Source of the DNA: VBDM01 sp035651815
GTDB taxonomy: Bacteria; Pseudomonadota; Gammaproteobacteria; Burkholderiales; SG8-39
Reading direction: 5' to 3'
DNA length: 64,000 nt
NCBI GenBank assembly: GCA_035651815.1
Contig: DASRFB010000036.1
Location: forward strand, 1-64,000
The notes under the pieces were generated by a model. It saw only the letters and a program-made list of their open reading frames with translations. It did no database searches and was not told the DNA's origin. Below, piece after piece: positions 8,774-17,277 of the stretch. The stretch's first letter is position 1. Each line of letters starts with the position of its first letter. The position numbers were made by a program, and so were the translations under genes.

Positions 8774-10606
8774 ATGAACCAACCGTATACCCCAGGCGTC
8801 GATATCGCTGCTCCCGACTACGTCCGGCACCAGCCGGTGAAGGAGTGGGTGGCGCGCATCGCGGCGCTCACCAAACCGGAGCGCGTCGTGTGGTGCGACG
8901 GCTCGAGCGAGGAGCACGAGCGCCTTTGCGACGAGATGGTCAAGAAGGGCACGATGAAGCGGCTCAACCAGAAGCTGCGCCCGGGTTGCTTCCTCGCGCT
9001 GTCGGACCCGAGCGACGTCGCGCGCATGGAGGACAGGACCTTCATCTGCAGCAAGCAAAAGGAAGACGCCGGACCGACGAACAACTGGATGGACCCGGCC
9101 GAGATGCGCGCCAAGTTGGACCAGCTGTTCGACGGCAGCATGCGCGGACGCACGATGTACGTCGTGCCGTATTCGATGGGGCCGCTCGGATCCCACATCG
9201 CTCACGTCGGCATCGAGCTGACCGATTCGCCGTACGTGGTCGTCAGCATGCGCGTCATGACGCGCATGTCGAGGAAGGTCTGGGACATTCTGGGCGAGAA
9301 CGGACCCTTCGTGCCGGGCGTGCACTCGGTCGGCGCGCCTCTTGCCCGCGGACAGAGCGACGTTTCCTGGCCGTGCAACAAGGAACACAAGTACATCGTG
9401 CACTACCCCGAGACCAAGGAGATCTGGTCGTTCGGCTCGGGCTACGGCGGTAACGCGTTGCTCGGGAAGAAGTGCTTCTCGCTGCGCATCGCTTCGGTGA
9501 TGGGACGCGAGCAGGGCTGGCTCGCCGAGCACATGCTCATCCTCGGCGTGACTTCGCCCGACGGGCGCAAGGCCTACGTGAGCGGGGCGTTCCCGTCGGC
9601 CTGCGGCAAGACGAATTTCGCGATGCTCATTCCGCCTCCGGCGTTCAATGGCTGGAAGGTGACCACGATCGGCGAGGACATCGCATGGCTCAAGCCGGGC
9701 CAGGACGGCCGCTTCCACGCGATCAACCCGGAGGCCGGGTTCTTCGGCGTCGCGCCGGGAACGTCGAACAAGACGAACCCGAACTGCATGAAGATGATCC
9801 AGAGCAACACCATCTTCACGAACGTCGCGATGACGCCCGAGGGCGACGTGTGGTGGGAGGGGATGACCGAGACGCCTCCCGCGAAGCTGATCGACTGGAC
9901 AGGCAAGGAGTGGACGCCGGACTGCGGCCGCAAGGCCGCACATCCGAACTCTCGCTTCACGGTATCTGCGGCTCAATGTCCCTCCATCGATCCTGAATGG
10001 GAGAATCCCGATGGCGTCCCGATCTCCGCCTTCTTGTTCGGAGGTCGGCGTTCGGATACGGTGCCGCTCGTGATGGAATCGTTCGACTGGGATTCGGGCG
10101 TCTATCTCGCGGGCACCATGGGCTCCGAAACCACGGCGGCCGCGACCGGCAAGGTCGGCGTCGTTCGGCGCGATCCCATGGCGATGATTCCGTTCATCGG
10201 CTACAACGTCGGGGACTACTTCAACCACTGGCTGAAACTCGGGCGCTCGGTGCCGAATCGCCCCCGCATCTTCTTCGTCAACTGGTTCCGCACGGACGCC
10301 AACGGCAAATTCATCTGGCCCGGGTTCGGTGAGAACATGCGCGTGCTGAAGTGGGTCGTCGAGCGTTGCCAGGGTAAGGCTCACGCGGTCAAGACACCGG
10401 TTGGGTTCGTACCGGAATTCGGCGACATGGAATGGAAAGGTCTCGAGGGCTTCGGAAACGAGCAATTCGCCAAGGTCACCTCGATCGATGCGGGGGCCTG
10501 GCGCCAGGAGCTCAAGTACCACGATCAGATCCTGGGCATGATCGGCTCGCGGCTGCCCGGCGAACTGGCCGCTAAGCGTGACGCTCTGGGGCAAGCCTTC
10601 CGCTGA
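8774..10606 (+). CDS. pckG: Phosphoenolpyruvate carboxykinase (GTP)
   Basis: The enzyme interconverts oxaloacetate + GTP with PEP + CO2 + GDP, the entry step of gluconeogenesis from organic acids. At 610 residues the length fits the GTP-dependent class rather than the shorter ATP class. The P-loop and catalytic cysteine are visible in FPSACGKTNFAMLIP (near residue 275). Other conserved stretches are WCDGSSEEHERLC near the N-terminus and GFGENMRVLKW towards the C-terminus. It is a single-gene unit closed by a strong terminator. The enzyme suits the window's aromatic and organic-acid catabolism, since such carbon enters as TCA intermediates. Confidence 0.98.
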   Translation: MNQPYTPGVDIAAPDYVRHQPVKEWVARIAALTKPERVVWCDGSSEEHERLCDEMVKKGTMKRLNQKLRPGCFLALSDPSDVARMEDRTFICSKQKEDAGPTNNWMDPAEMRAKLDQLFDGSMRGRTMYVVPYSMGPLGSHIAHVGIELTDSPYVVVSMRVMTRMSRKVWDILGENGPFVPGVHSVGAPLARGQSDVSWPCNKEHKYIVHYPETKEIWSFGSGYGGNALLGKKCFSLRIASVMGREQGWLAEHMLILGVTSPDGRKAYVSGAFPSACGKTNFAMLIPPPAFNGWKVTTIGEDIAWLKPGQDGRFHAINPEAGFFGVAPGTSNKTNPNCMKMIQSNTIFTNVAMTPEGDVWWEGMTETPPAKLIDWTGKEWTPDCGRKAAHPNSRFTVSAAQCPSIDPEWENPDGVPISAFLFGGRRSDTVPLVMESFDWDSGVYLAGTMGSETTAAATGKVGVVRRDPMAMIPFIGYNVGDYFNHWLKLGRSVPNRPRIFFVNWFRTDANGKFIWPGFGENMRVLKWVVERCQGKAHAVKTPVGFVPEFGDMEWKGLEGFGNEQFAKVTSIDAGAWRQELKYHDQILGMIGSRLPGELAAKRDALGQAFR

Positions 10607-10622
10607 CCGTCTTACATAGTAG

Positions 10623-10652
10623 AAAAAGGGCCGCCATTGGCGGCCTTTTTCT
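10623..10652 (+). terminator. Rho-independent terminator after pckG
   Basis: A 7-bp perfect stem GGCCGCC-ATT-GGCGGCC (10629-10645) is flanked by an A-run upstream and TTTTT downstream. The A/T flanks extend the stem and would also let it work on the opposite strand. It lies 17 bp after the pckG stop codon. Confidence 0.93.
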
Positions 10653-10683
10653 TTCTATTCAATAGCTTGTATCGTACACGGCC

Positions 10684-10692
10684 AGTGGATAA
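10684..10692 (-). promoter_or_regulatory. DnaA box-like nonamer upstream of mnmG
   Basis: AGTGGATAA differs from the reverse-strand DnaA box TGTGGATAA at one position. A weaker copy, AGTGGATTA, follows at 10696-10704. Both lie between the pckG terminator and the parS site. Function is uncertain; a one-mismatch nonamer can occur by chance. Confidence 0.35.
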
Positions 10693-10733
10693 AGCAGTGG
10701 ATTACGCTTGGAGGACTCGTGCGCAAACTGTGA

Positions 10734-10749
10734 GGTTCCACGTGGAACA
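10734..10749. promoter_or_regulatory. parS centromere site (ParB-binding)
   Basis: GGTTCCACGTGGAACA contains the perfect 14-bp palindrome GTTCCACGTGGAAC. It matches the 16-bp ParB-binding consensus variant TGTTCCACGTGGAACA at 15 of 16 positions. The site is intergenic, 100 bp before mnmG and about 2.6 kb before parA, and close to the predicted origin, where chromosomal parS sites normally cluster. Confidence 0.92.
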
Positions 10750-10848
10750 AAAGGCCGGTGGTGCCGCCGCCCAGAGCCACCGCTACAACGCACACGACTT
10801 TGCGCGCAAAAATGCCCTACAATCCGCGCCGAAGAGCAGGCAATCTGA

Positions 10849-12738
10849 ATGAGATTCCCCGGTCATTTCGATGTCATCGTGGTAGGCGGCGGTCACGCCG
10901 GCACCGAGGCCGCCCTCGCGTCGGCTCGCGCCGGGTGCCGAACGCTGTTGCTCACCCACAACATCGAAACGCTGGGCCAGATGTCGTGCAATCCATCGAT
11001 CGGGGGTATCGGAAAAGGGCATCTGGTCAAGGAGGTGGACGCGCTCGGCGGTGCGATGGCGCTCGCGACGGATGAAGCGGGAATCCAGTTTCGGATTCTT
11101 AATTCGTCGAAGGGGCCCGCAGTCCGCGCGACTCGAGCGCAGGCGGACCGGCTGCTTTACAAGCAAGCGATCAGAACCCGCCTCGAGAACCAGCCCAACC
11201 TCACGCTCTTCCAGCAGGCGGTTGACGATCTTATGCTCGAAGCGGGTCGCGTGGCGGGAGTGGTGACCCAGCTCGGTATCCGCTTTTTCGGGCGTGCAGT
11301 CGTGCTGACGACGGGTACTTTCCTTTCCGGCAAGGTGCACGTCGGTCTCGACCACTATCATGCGGGCAGGGCGGGGGACCCCGCGTCCCTTGCGCTCGCA
11401 GAGAAATTGCGCGAGCTCGGACTGCCGGTCGGGCGGCTGAAGACCGGGACGCCTCCGCGCATCGACGGTCGGACCATCGATTTCTCGGTGATGAAGGAGC
11501 AAGCCGGCGACGAGCCGGCGCCGTGCTTCTCGTTCCTCGGCACGGTGGATATGCATCCTCGCCAGCTGCCGTGCTGGATCACGCACACCAATCCGCACAC
11601 GCACGAGATCATCCGCGCCGGGCTCGATCGCTCCCCGATGTACACGGGAGTTATCGAAGGTATCGGCCCGCGCTATTGCCCCTCGATCGAGGACAAGATT
11701 CATCGCTTTGCGGGGAAGGAGAGCCACCCGATCTTCCTCGAGCCCGAGGGCCTGAGCACTCACGAGTTCTATCCGAACGGGATTTCGACCAGCCTGCCGT
11801 TCGATGTTCAGCTTTGTTTAGTCAATTCTATCAAAGGCTTAGAAAATGCCCACGTCCTGAGGCCGGGGTATGCCATCGAGTACGACTATTACGATCCCCG
11901 CGGTCTCAGGTCGTCGCTGGAAACCCGGGCCATCCCGGGGCTGTTCTTCGCAGGACAGATCAACGGCACGACCGGCTATGAAGAGGCTGCAGCACAAGGC
12001 CTTCTGGCGGGCATCAACGCCGCGCTGAAGGTCCGCGATCGGGACGCCTGGTGCCCGCGGCGCGACGAAGCTTATCTCGGCGTGCTCGTGGACGACCTGG
12101 TGACGAGAGGCGTGAGCGAGCCGTACCGCATGTTCACGAGTCGCGCGGAATACCGGCTGATGCTGCGCGAAGACAACGCCGACTTGCGTCTGACCGACGT
12201 CGGTCGCAAGCTCGGCGTGGTGGACGACCAGCGCTGGGACGCGTTCAACCGCAAGCGCGATGCCGTAGCCCGCGAATCGGAGCGACTGAAGACCACTTGG
12301 GTGGGACCGAGGGCGATCCGCCCCGATGCCGGCGCGCGCGTCCTCGGAGCCGCCCTCGAGCGCGACTACACGCTGCTCGATCTACTCAAACGGCCCGATG
12401 TGCGCTATGGCGATCTGATGAAACTGGTCGGCGGCGAGCCGCGGCTGGATGCTACCGTCACCGAGCAGGTGGAGATCCAGGCGAAGTACAGCGGCTACAT
12501 CGAGCGGCAGCGGGAAGAGGTCGAGCGGCGCGGGCGCCACGAGTCGACGCGGCTGCCGAAAGACCTCGATTACCGTACGGTGCGCGGCCTGTCGATCGAG
12601 GTTCAGCAAAAATTGAACGCTCACAAGCCCGAGACATTGGGACAGGCGGCGCGCATCTCCGGGGTCACGCCGGCAGCGATCTCGCTGCTGCTCGTTCATC
12701 TGAAGCGCGGGATGCAAGCGCAGAAGAGCGCCGCATGA
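10849..12738 (+). CDS. mnmG: tRNA uridine-5-carboxymethylaminomethyl modification enzyme MnmG
   Basis: MnmG (GidA) is the FAD-dependent partner of MnmE in modifying wobble U34. The 629-residue product is full length. It starts with the dinucleotide-binding motif VIVVGGGHAGTEAA and has the family block MSCNPSIGGIGKGHLVKEVDALGG. The second conserved stretch GLFFAGQINGTTGYEEAAAQG is intact, followed by the C-terminal helical domain that contacts MnmE. Its stop overlaps the rsmG start as ATGA, so the two are probably translated together. It is the first gene of mnmG-rsmG-parA-parB. Confidence 0.98.
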   Translation: MRFPGHFDVIVVGGGHAGTEAALASARAGCRTLLLTHNIETLGQMSCNPSIGGIGKGHLVKEVDALGGAMALATDEAGIQFRILNSSKGPAVRATRAQADRLLYKQAIRTRLENQPNLTLFQQAVDDLMLEAGRVAGVVTQLGIRFFGRAVVLTTGTFLSGKVHVGLDHYHAGRAGDPASLALAEKLRELGLPVGRLKTGTPPRIDGRTIDFSVMKEQAGDEPAPCFSFLGTVDMHPRQLPCWITHTNPHTHEIIRAGLDRSPMYTGVIEGIGPRYCPSIEDKIHRFAGKESHPIFLEPEGLSTHEFYPNGISTSLPFDVQLCLVNSIKGLENAHVLRPGYAIEYDYYDPRGLRSSLETRAIPGLFFAGQINGTTGYEEAAAQGLLAGINAALKVRDRDAWCPRRDEAYLGVLVDDLVTRGVSEPYRMFTSRAEYRLMLREDNADLRLTDVGRKLGVVDDQRWDAFNRKRDAVARESERLKTTWVGPRAIRPDAGARVLGAALERDYTLLDLLKRPDVRYGDLMKLVGGEPRLDATVTEQVEIQAKYSGYIERQREEVERRGRHESTRLPKDLDYRTVRGLSIEVQQKLNAHKPETLGQAARISGVTPAAISLLLVHLKRGMQAQKSAA

Positions 12739-13391
12739 GCACCGAAGCCGATACCGCGCCCGCGACCGACCCGAAGAAGCAGCTCGACCGCGGCCTGGAG
12801 GAGCTCGGCCTCGAGCTAGACCGCAGCGCGCGCAAGCGGCTGCTCGCGTTCGCCGAGCTGCTCGAAAAGTGGAACCGGGTCTACAACCTGACCGGCATAC
12901 GGGGCGCGGACCAGATCGTAAGCGGGCATTTACTCGACTGCCTTGCCATCGTTCCCCACATCGCTTCCACGGGGCGGGCGTTGGACGTCGGTAGCGGCGC
13001 CGGTTTCCCCGGGATTCCGCTCGCGATCGCGCGTCCGCGTCTGCAAGTCACGCTGCTCGACTCGAACCAGAAGAAGGCGGCGTTCCTGCGTCAGGCCGTC
13101 GGCGAGCTGCAGCTCGATAACGCCACCGTGATCGAGGACCGCGTCGAGGCCTGGCAGCCCCAGGAAAAGTTCGATGTCATCGTCTCGCGTGCGCTCACCG
13201 ACACCGGGGAGTTCGTGCGCTGGTCGCGGCACCTTCTCGCACCCGGCGGCGTGTTCGCCGCAATGAAAGGCGTCGTACCGGGCGACGAGCTCGTAGGCCT
13301 ACCCCAGGGCTACCGCCTGCACGACACCGTGCGCCTCAGCGTTCCGGGGCTGGAGGCGCAGCGGCATCTCATCCTCGTGGAGCGCGCATGA
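12735..13391 (+). CDS. rsmG: 16S rRNA (guanine527-N7)-methyltransferase RsmG
   Basis: RsmG (GidB) methylates N7 of G527 in 16S rRNA using S-adenosylmethionine. The start is the ATG overlapping the mnmG stop, giving 218 residues, normal for the family. Family motifs are KWNRVYNLTGI, the SAM-binding loop ALDVGSGAGFPGIPLAI, and VSRALTDTGEFVRW. The stop overlaps parA as ATGA. The protein begins with a short Ala/Thr-rich extension (MSTEADTAPATDPKK). Confidence 0.97.
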   Translation: MSTEADTAPATDPKKQLDRGLEELGLELDRSARKRLLAFAELLEKWNRVYNLTGIRGADQIVSGHLLDCLAIVPHIASTGRALDVGSGAGFPGIPLAIARPRLQVTLLDSNQKKAAFLRQAVGELQLDNATVIEDRVEAWQPQEKFDVIVSRALTDTGEFVRWSRHLLAPGGVFAAMKGVVPGDELVGLPQGYRLHDTVRLSVPGLEAQRHLILVERA

Positions 13392-14167
13392 CTCGCGTAC
13401 TGGCGATCACGAACCAGAAGGGCGGCGTCGGCAAGACGACCACGAGCGTGAATCTCGCGGCCGGGCTGGCGCAGGCCGGAAAGCGCGTGCTGCTCGTGGA
13501 TTTGGATCCCCAGGGCAACGCCACCATGGGCAGCGGCATCGACAAGCGCGCGCTCAGCGCGACCGTGTACCAGGTGCTGCTCGGGTTCGCGACCGCGCCC
13601 TCGGTCAGGCTGCGATCGGAAGCAGGCGGCTACGACATCATTCCGGCCAACCGCGATCTGGCCGGTGCGGAGGTCGAGATGGTCGATCTCGAGCACCGCG
13701 AGTCGCGGCTCAAGTCGGCGCTGCAGCCCATCGCCTCCGAATACGACTTCGTGCTGCTCGATTGCCCGCCGTCGCTCAACATGCTCACGCTCAACGGCCT
13801 GGTCGCTGCGGACGCCGTCATGATCCCGATGCAATGCGAGTACTACGCGCTCGAGGGACTGTCCGACCTCGTCAACACCATCAAGAAGGTGCGCCAGCAT
13901 CTCAATCCCAGGATCGAGATCGAGGGGCTGCTGCGCACGATGTACGACCCGCGCAACACGCTCGCGCAGCAGGTTTCGGCTCAGCTGCAGGAGCACTTCG
14001 GTGCGAAAGTGTACGAGACGGTCATTCCGCGCAACGTCCGGCTCGCCGAGGCGCCGAGCTTCGGCGCACCCGCGATCAGCTTCGATCGCGAGTGCAAGGG
14101 TTCTCAGGCCTACATGGCGCTCGCGAGCGAGATCCTCAACCGCAACCCGCTGGCGGCCGCCGCGTGA
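13388..14167 (+). CDS. parA: Chromosome-partitioning ATPase ParA
   Basis: ParA (Soj) is the ATPase that moves ParB-parS complexes during chromosome segregation. The 259-residue product has the deviant Walker A motif KGGVGKTTTSVN (residues 11-22), with signature Lys11 and P-loop Lys16. The Walker A' region (LVDLDPQGNATMGSG) and Walker B (FVLLDCPPSLNMLTLN) are both present. There is no N-terminal DNA-binding extension, as expected for a chromosomal ParA. It overlaps rsmG by 4 bp and is followed at once by parB. Confidence 0.97.
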   Translation: MTRVLAITNQKGGVGKTTTSVNLAAGLAQAGKRVLLVDLDPQGNATMGSGIDKRALSATVYQVLLGFATAPSVRLRSEAGGYDIIPANRDLAGAEVEMVDLEHRESRLKSALQPIASEYDFVLLDCPPSLNMLTLNGLVAADAVMIPMQCEYYALEGLSDLVNTIKKVRQHLNPRIEIEGLLRTMYDPRNTLAQQVSAQLQEHFGAKVYETVIPRNVRLAEAPSFGAPAISFDRECKGSQAYMALASEILNRNPLAAAA

Positions 14168-14169
14168 AC

Positions 14170-15042
14170 ATGGCCACCCGACCCAAGGGCCTCGGTCGGG
14201 GCCTCGACGCTCTCCTCGACAAGGAGAACGCCGGCGGGGCGGCATCGGGCGAGGTGCAGGCGACCGTCGCGGTCGAGCGCCTGGAGCGCGGGCGCTATCA
14301 GCCACGCACGAACATGGACGAGGCGTCGCTGCAGGACCTGGCCGCGTCGATCAAGTCGCAGGGGCTGATGCAGCCGATCCTGGTGCGCCCGGTGAACGGC
14401 GCCGGCGAGGAGCTGCGCTACGAGATCATCGCCGGCGAGCGCCGCTGGCGCGCGGCGAAGATCGCTGGCCTCGCCGAGGTTCCGGTGCTCGTGCGCAGCG
14501 TGCCCGATTCCGCGGCGCTCGCGATGGCGCTGATCGAGAACATCCAGCGCGAGGACCTGAATCCGCTCGAGGAAGCGAACGGCGTGCGCCGCCTCGTCGA
14601 AGAGTTCAATCTCACGCACCAGCAGGCGGCCGAGGCGATCGGGCGCTCGCGCGCCGCGACGACGAACCTGCTGCGCCTGCTGCAGCTGCAGAAGCCGGTG
14701 CAGCAGATGGTGCTCGATGGCCGGCTCGAGATGGGGCATGCGCGCGCGCTGCTCGCCCTCGAAGGACGGCGCCAGGAAGAGACCGCGAAGAGCGTCGCCG
14801 AGCGCGGTCTCTCGGTGCGCCAGACCGAGCAGCTCGTGAACGACATTCTCAACCCCCCGGCGGTCAGGGCGAAGGCGCGGCCGCGCAATGACCGCGACGT
14901 CGAGCGGCTCGAAGAGGAGCTCTCCGGCGAGCTGGGGACGAGCGTGGAAATCCGCCCCGGAAAGAAGGGCGCGGGCAAGCTCGTGATCCACTACGCGAGC
15001 CCCGAGCACCTCGACGACCTGCTCTCGCGGCTGAAGGGCTAG
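14170..15042 (+). CDS. parB: Chromosome-partitioning protein ParB
   Basis: ParB (Spo0J) binds parS, hydrolyses CTP and slides along DNA to form the partition complex. From the ATG at 14170 it has 290 residues; a GTG two codons upstream (14164) overlaps the parA stop and is equally possible. The N-terminal ParA-interacting motif (KGLGRGLDALL) and the CTP-binding box GERRWRA (residues 89-95) are present. Also visible are ENIQREDLNPLEEA and a helix-turn-helix region (LTHQQAAEAIGRSRAATTNLL). A parS site lies 3.4 kb upstream. The gene ends 12 bp before the converging TonB receptor gene. Confidence 0.97.
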   Translation: MATRPKGLGRGLDALLDKENAGGAASGEVQATVAVERLERGRYQPRTNMDEASLQDLAASIKSQGLMQPILVRPVNGAGEELRYEIIAGERRWRAAKIAGLAEVPVLVRSVPDSAALAMALIENIQREDLNPLEEANGVRRLVEEFNLTHQQAAEAIGRSRAATTNLLRLLQLQKPVQQMVLDGRLEMGHARALLALEGRRQEETAKSVAERGLSVRQTEQLVNDILNPPAVRAKARPRNDRDVERLEEELSGELGTSVEIRPGKKGAGKLVIHYASPEHLDDLLSRLKG

Positions 15043-15054
15043 ACCGCCGCCACG

Positions 15055-17112
15055 CTAGAACTCGCCGACGAGCGCGATGCGGAAGCTGCGCGGCTCGGCG
15101 GGATGGAAGTGGATATCGTTCACCGGCGCCGACTCGCTGCGCAGCTGCGACGCGTAGAAATAGTCGATGTCGTCGGCTTTCCGGTTGAAGAGGTTCAGCA
15201 CGTCGAAATGGATCCTGAGCCGGGGATCGATCCGGTACGAGCTGCGCAGCGAGACCAACGTCGACGACGGCGAGCGCACGCTGTTGTCCTCGACGAGCGG
15301 CCGCGGTCCGAAGTAGCGCAGGTGCGCGGTGTACGACCATCGTCCGAGGTCGTTCAGCGTGACGCCGAGCGAGGCCACCCTGTCGATCGCGCCCGGGATG
15401 TAATTGCCGGCCGGATCGTCGTCGCGGAAATTCGCGCGCGAGGCGGATAGATCCAGGTCGACGATCATCCAGGGCCTCGGGACGTAGCGGTTCGACCATT
15501 CGATGCCGCGGCGCAGGCTCGGTCGGCTCGCCTCTGTCGTCCCCGCGTCGCCGACGAAGACCAGCTCCGAATCCAGGCGCAGCCGCCAGAGCGCGAGCGA
15601 GCTCTGCAGACCGGGGACGACTTCCGTGCGCACGCCCAGCTCCTCTCCGCGCGTCTTCACCAGGGGCTTCACTTTTTCCGCGGGGGCGCCCGTGGTCGGG
15701 TCGACGGTGATGGTCGTGCCGCGCGCGTCGTTGCTGTGGAAGCCCTGGCCGAAATTCAGGAAGTACTCGGTGTGTTCGAAGGGGCCGAAGACGAAGTTGA
15801 GCTTGGGCGAGGTGACGTGATCGCGGCTCGACCCCGAGTTCGCGTCCAGGCTGCTGTCGACTCGGGCGCGATAGTAGTCGGTGCGCAGCCCGGCGATGGT
15901 TCGCACCCAGTCGTTCCACTGTACCGTGTTCTCGTAGAAGAGACCCGCCCCCGTCTGGCCGACCTTGTCCTCGCGCACGGTCGCGAGCCGCTCGCGCTCG
16001 AGGGTATGGTAGAGGGCTACCCGGCCGATGTCGTCGTAGCGCAAGTCGGCGCCGAAACGGTTCGTGACCTGGCGCTCGCCCCACTTGCCCGTGAACGTCC
16101 AGGTCGGATCCACGCCGTACACCTTGCGATCGTCGAACTGCTCGAACTGATCGCCGTTCACCGGGTCGTCGAGGAAGAAGGTGAAGTTCGAGAACAGCCG
16201 CAGGCGGTACTTGATGAAGTACGTGTTCATGTGGAAGTCGCCGTTCGACCACGAGCGGTGACGGTCCAGCGAGAGGCTGTAGCGTGACGTCTGCCCGCCG
16301 TCGCTCGGGTCGATCGCGCCGAAGCGCGAGACCTGCTGCGAGTCGACCGCGCGCTGCGGGATCTGGTCGGTCGCGTTCCATTTGCCGCTGTAGGCCATGC
16401 CCGTCAGCGTGTAGCCGTCGGCGTTGGTGCCGACGCTGTAGCTCAGGACCCCGTTCACCTTGTTGTAATCGGAGGGGTTGTCCCACGGGCCGTCGTTGTG
16501 GAAGAGCTCCAGGCCGTAGAGCAGGTGGCCGGGACCCGAGTCGAACGAGCTCGCCGCCATCGCCCGCTTCCAGCCCCAGCCGCCCAGGCCGAGGCTCGCG
16601 ATCGGCGCCTTGAGCTTGGTCGCGTAGTTGATGTTGGCCGCGCCCGCGGAAGCGAAATCGCCCTCGTCGGCGAAGTAAGGTCCCTTCTTGTACGAAATGC
16701 GCGAGACGAGCTCGGGGATGAGGAAGTTCAGATCGGAATAGCCCTGGCCGTGGGCGTGCGTGGGCATGTTGACCGGCATGTGGTCGACCGTCGTGGCGAA
16801 GTCGGTGCCGTGGTCGAGGTTGAAGCCGCGCAGGAAATACTGGTTGGCCTTGCCTTCGCCGCTGTGCTGCGTGATGATCACCCCGGGGACATACTCGAGA
16901 ACCTCGGCGGGCCGCTGCATCGGCCGCGCCTCGAGTAATTTGGGCGTGATATTTCCCTGGCTCGCCGCGTCCGACGTGCCGACGGCGTTCTCGTAGTGGC
17001 CCGTCACCCGGACCTCGTCTGCGCTCGCCTGCGCCAGGGCGCAACCCGAGCGCGAGAGCCAGACCGAGGCAAGAAAAAGCGCGGCGAGCGCGCGAAGCCG
17101 GCCCGGCGACAT
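15055..17112 (-). CDS. TonB-dependent outer-membrane receptor
   Basis: This is a beta-barrel outer-membrane receptor for energised import of a ligand such as a siderophore or cofactor. The start chosen (17112) follows a GGGAGAG ribosome-binding site and gives a clear signal peptide (MSPGRLRALAALFLASVW to about residue 27); an upstream ATG at 17190 would precede it. The plug domain includes RPAEVLEYVPGVIITQHSG and FLRGFNLDHGTDF. The C-terminus ends in the aromatic residue Phe, with alternating beta-barrel sequence before it. About 685 residues is full length. The ligand cannot be read from the sequence. It is transcribed divergently from the oxygenase cluster, hinting that it may import an aromatic substrate or iron for it. 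Confidence 0.93.
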   Translation of the reverse strand: MSPGRLRALAALFLASVWLSRSGCALAQASADEVRVTGHYENAVGTSDAASQGNITPKLLEARPMQRPAEVLEYVPGVIITQHSGEGKANQYFLRGFNLDHGTDFATTVDHMPVNMPTHAHGQGYSDLNFLIPELVSRISYKKGPYFADEGDFASAGAANINYATKLKAPIASLGLGGWGWKRAMAASSFDSGPGHLLYGLELFHNDGPWDNPSDYNKVNGVLSYSVGTNADGYTLTGMAYSGKWNATDQIPQRAVDSQQVSRFGAIDPSDGGQTSRYSLSLDRHRSWSNGDFHMNTYFIKYRLRLFSNFTFFLDDPVNGDQFEQFDDRKVYGVDPTWTFTGKWGERQVTNRFGADLRYDDIGRVALYHTLERERLATVREDKVGQTGAGLFYENTVQWNDWVRTIAGLRTDYYRARVDSSLDANSGSSRDHVTSPKLNFVFGPFEHTEYFLNFGQGFHSNDARGTTITVDPTTGAPAEKVKPLVKTRGEELGVRTEVVPGLQSSLALWRLRLDSELVFVGDAGTTEASRPSLRRGIEWSNRYVPRPWMIVDLDLSASRANFRDDDPAGNYIPGAIDRVASLGVTLNDLGRWSYTAHLRYFGPRPLVEDNSVRSPSSTLVSLRSSYRIDPRLRIHFDVLNLFNRKADDIDYFYASQLRSESAPVNDIHFHPAEPRSFRIALVGEF

Positions 17113-17263
17113 CGTCTCTCCCTGAAAGCCGCCGGAACGCGCGACTCGAAGCGGCGGATTATCTCCGTTTGATCGTGCGGCCGCCATCACGCCGGGCCGA
17201 GGTGCTCGCCCGCGGGCCCAGGACGCAGCCGGCGAGCCACTGCTATGATCGGGTCAAAACCGC

Positions 17264-17277
17264 TTGATCCGGATCAA
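17264..17277. promoter_or_regulatory. FNR/ANR-type palindrome before the oxygenase gene
   Basis: TTGATCCGGATCAA is a perfect 14-bp palindrome and matches the FNR/ANR consensus TTGAT-N4-ATCAA at every fixed position. It directly abuts the ATG at 17278. That position suggests repression rather than activation of the oxygenase genes. Another regulator with a similar operator is possible. Confidence 0.55.

Noticed and set aside
17113..17277. Intact sigma-70 promoter for the oxygenase operon
   Set aside because: I could not find a -35/-10 pair with acceptable match and spacing in this region, so no promoter is listed.
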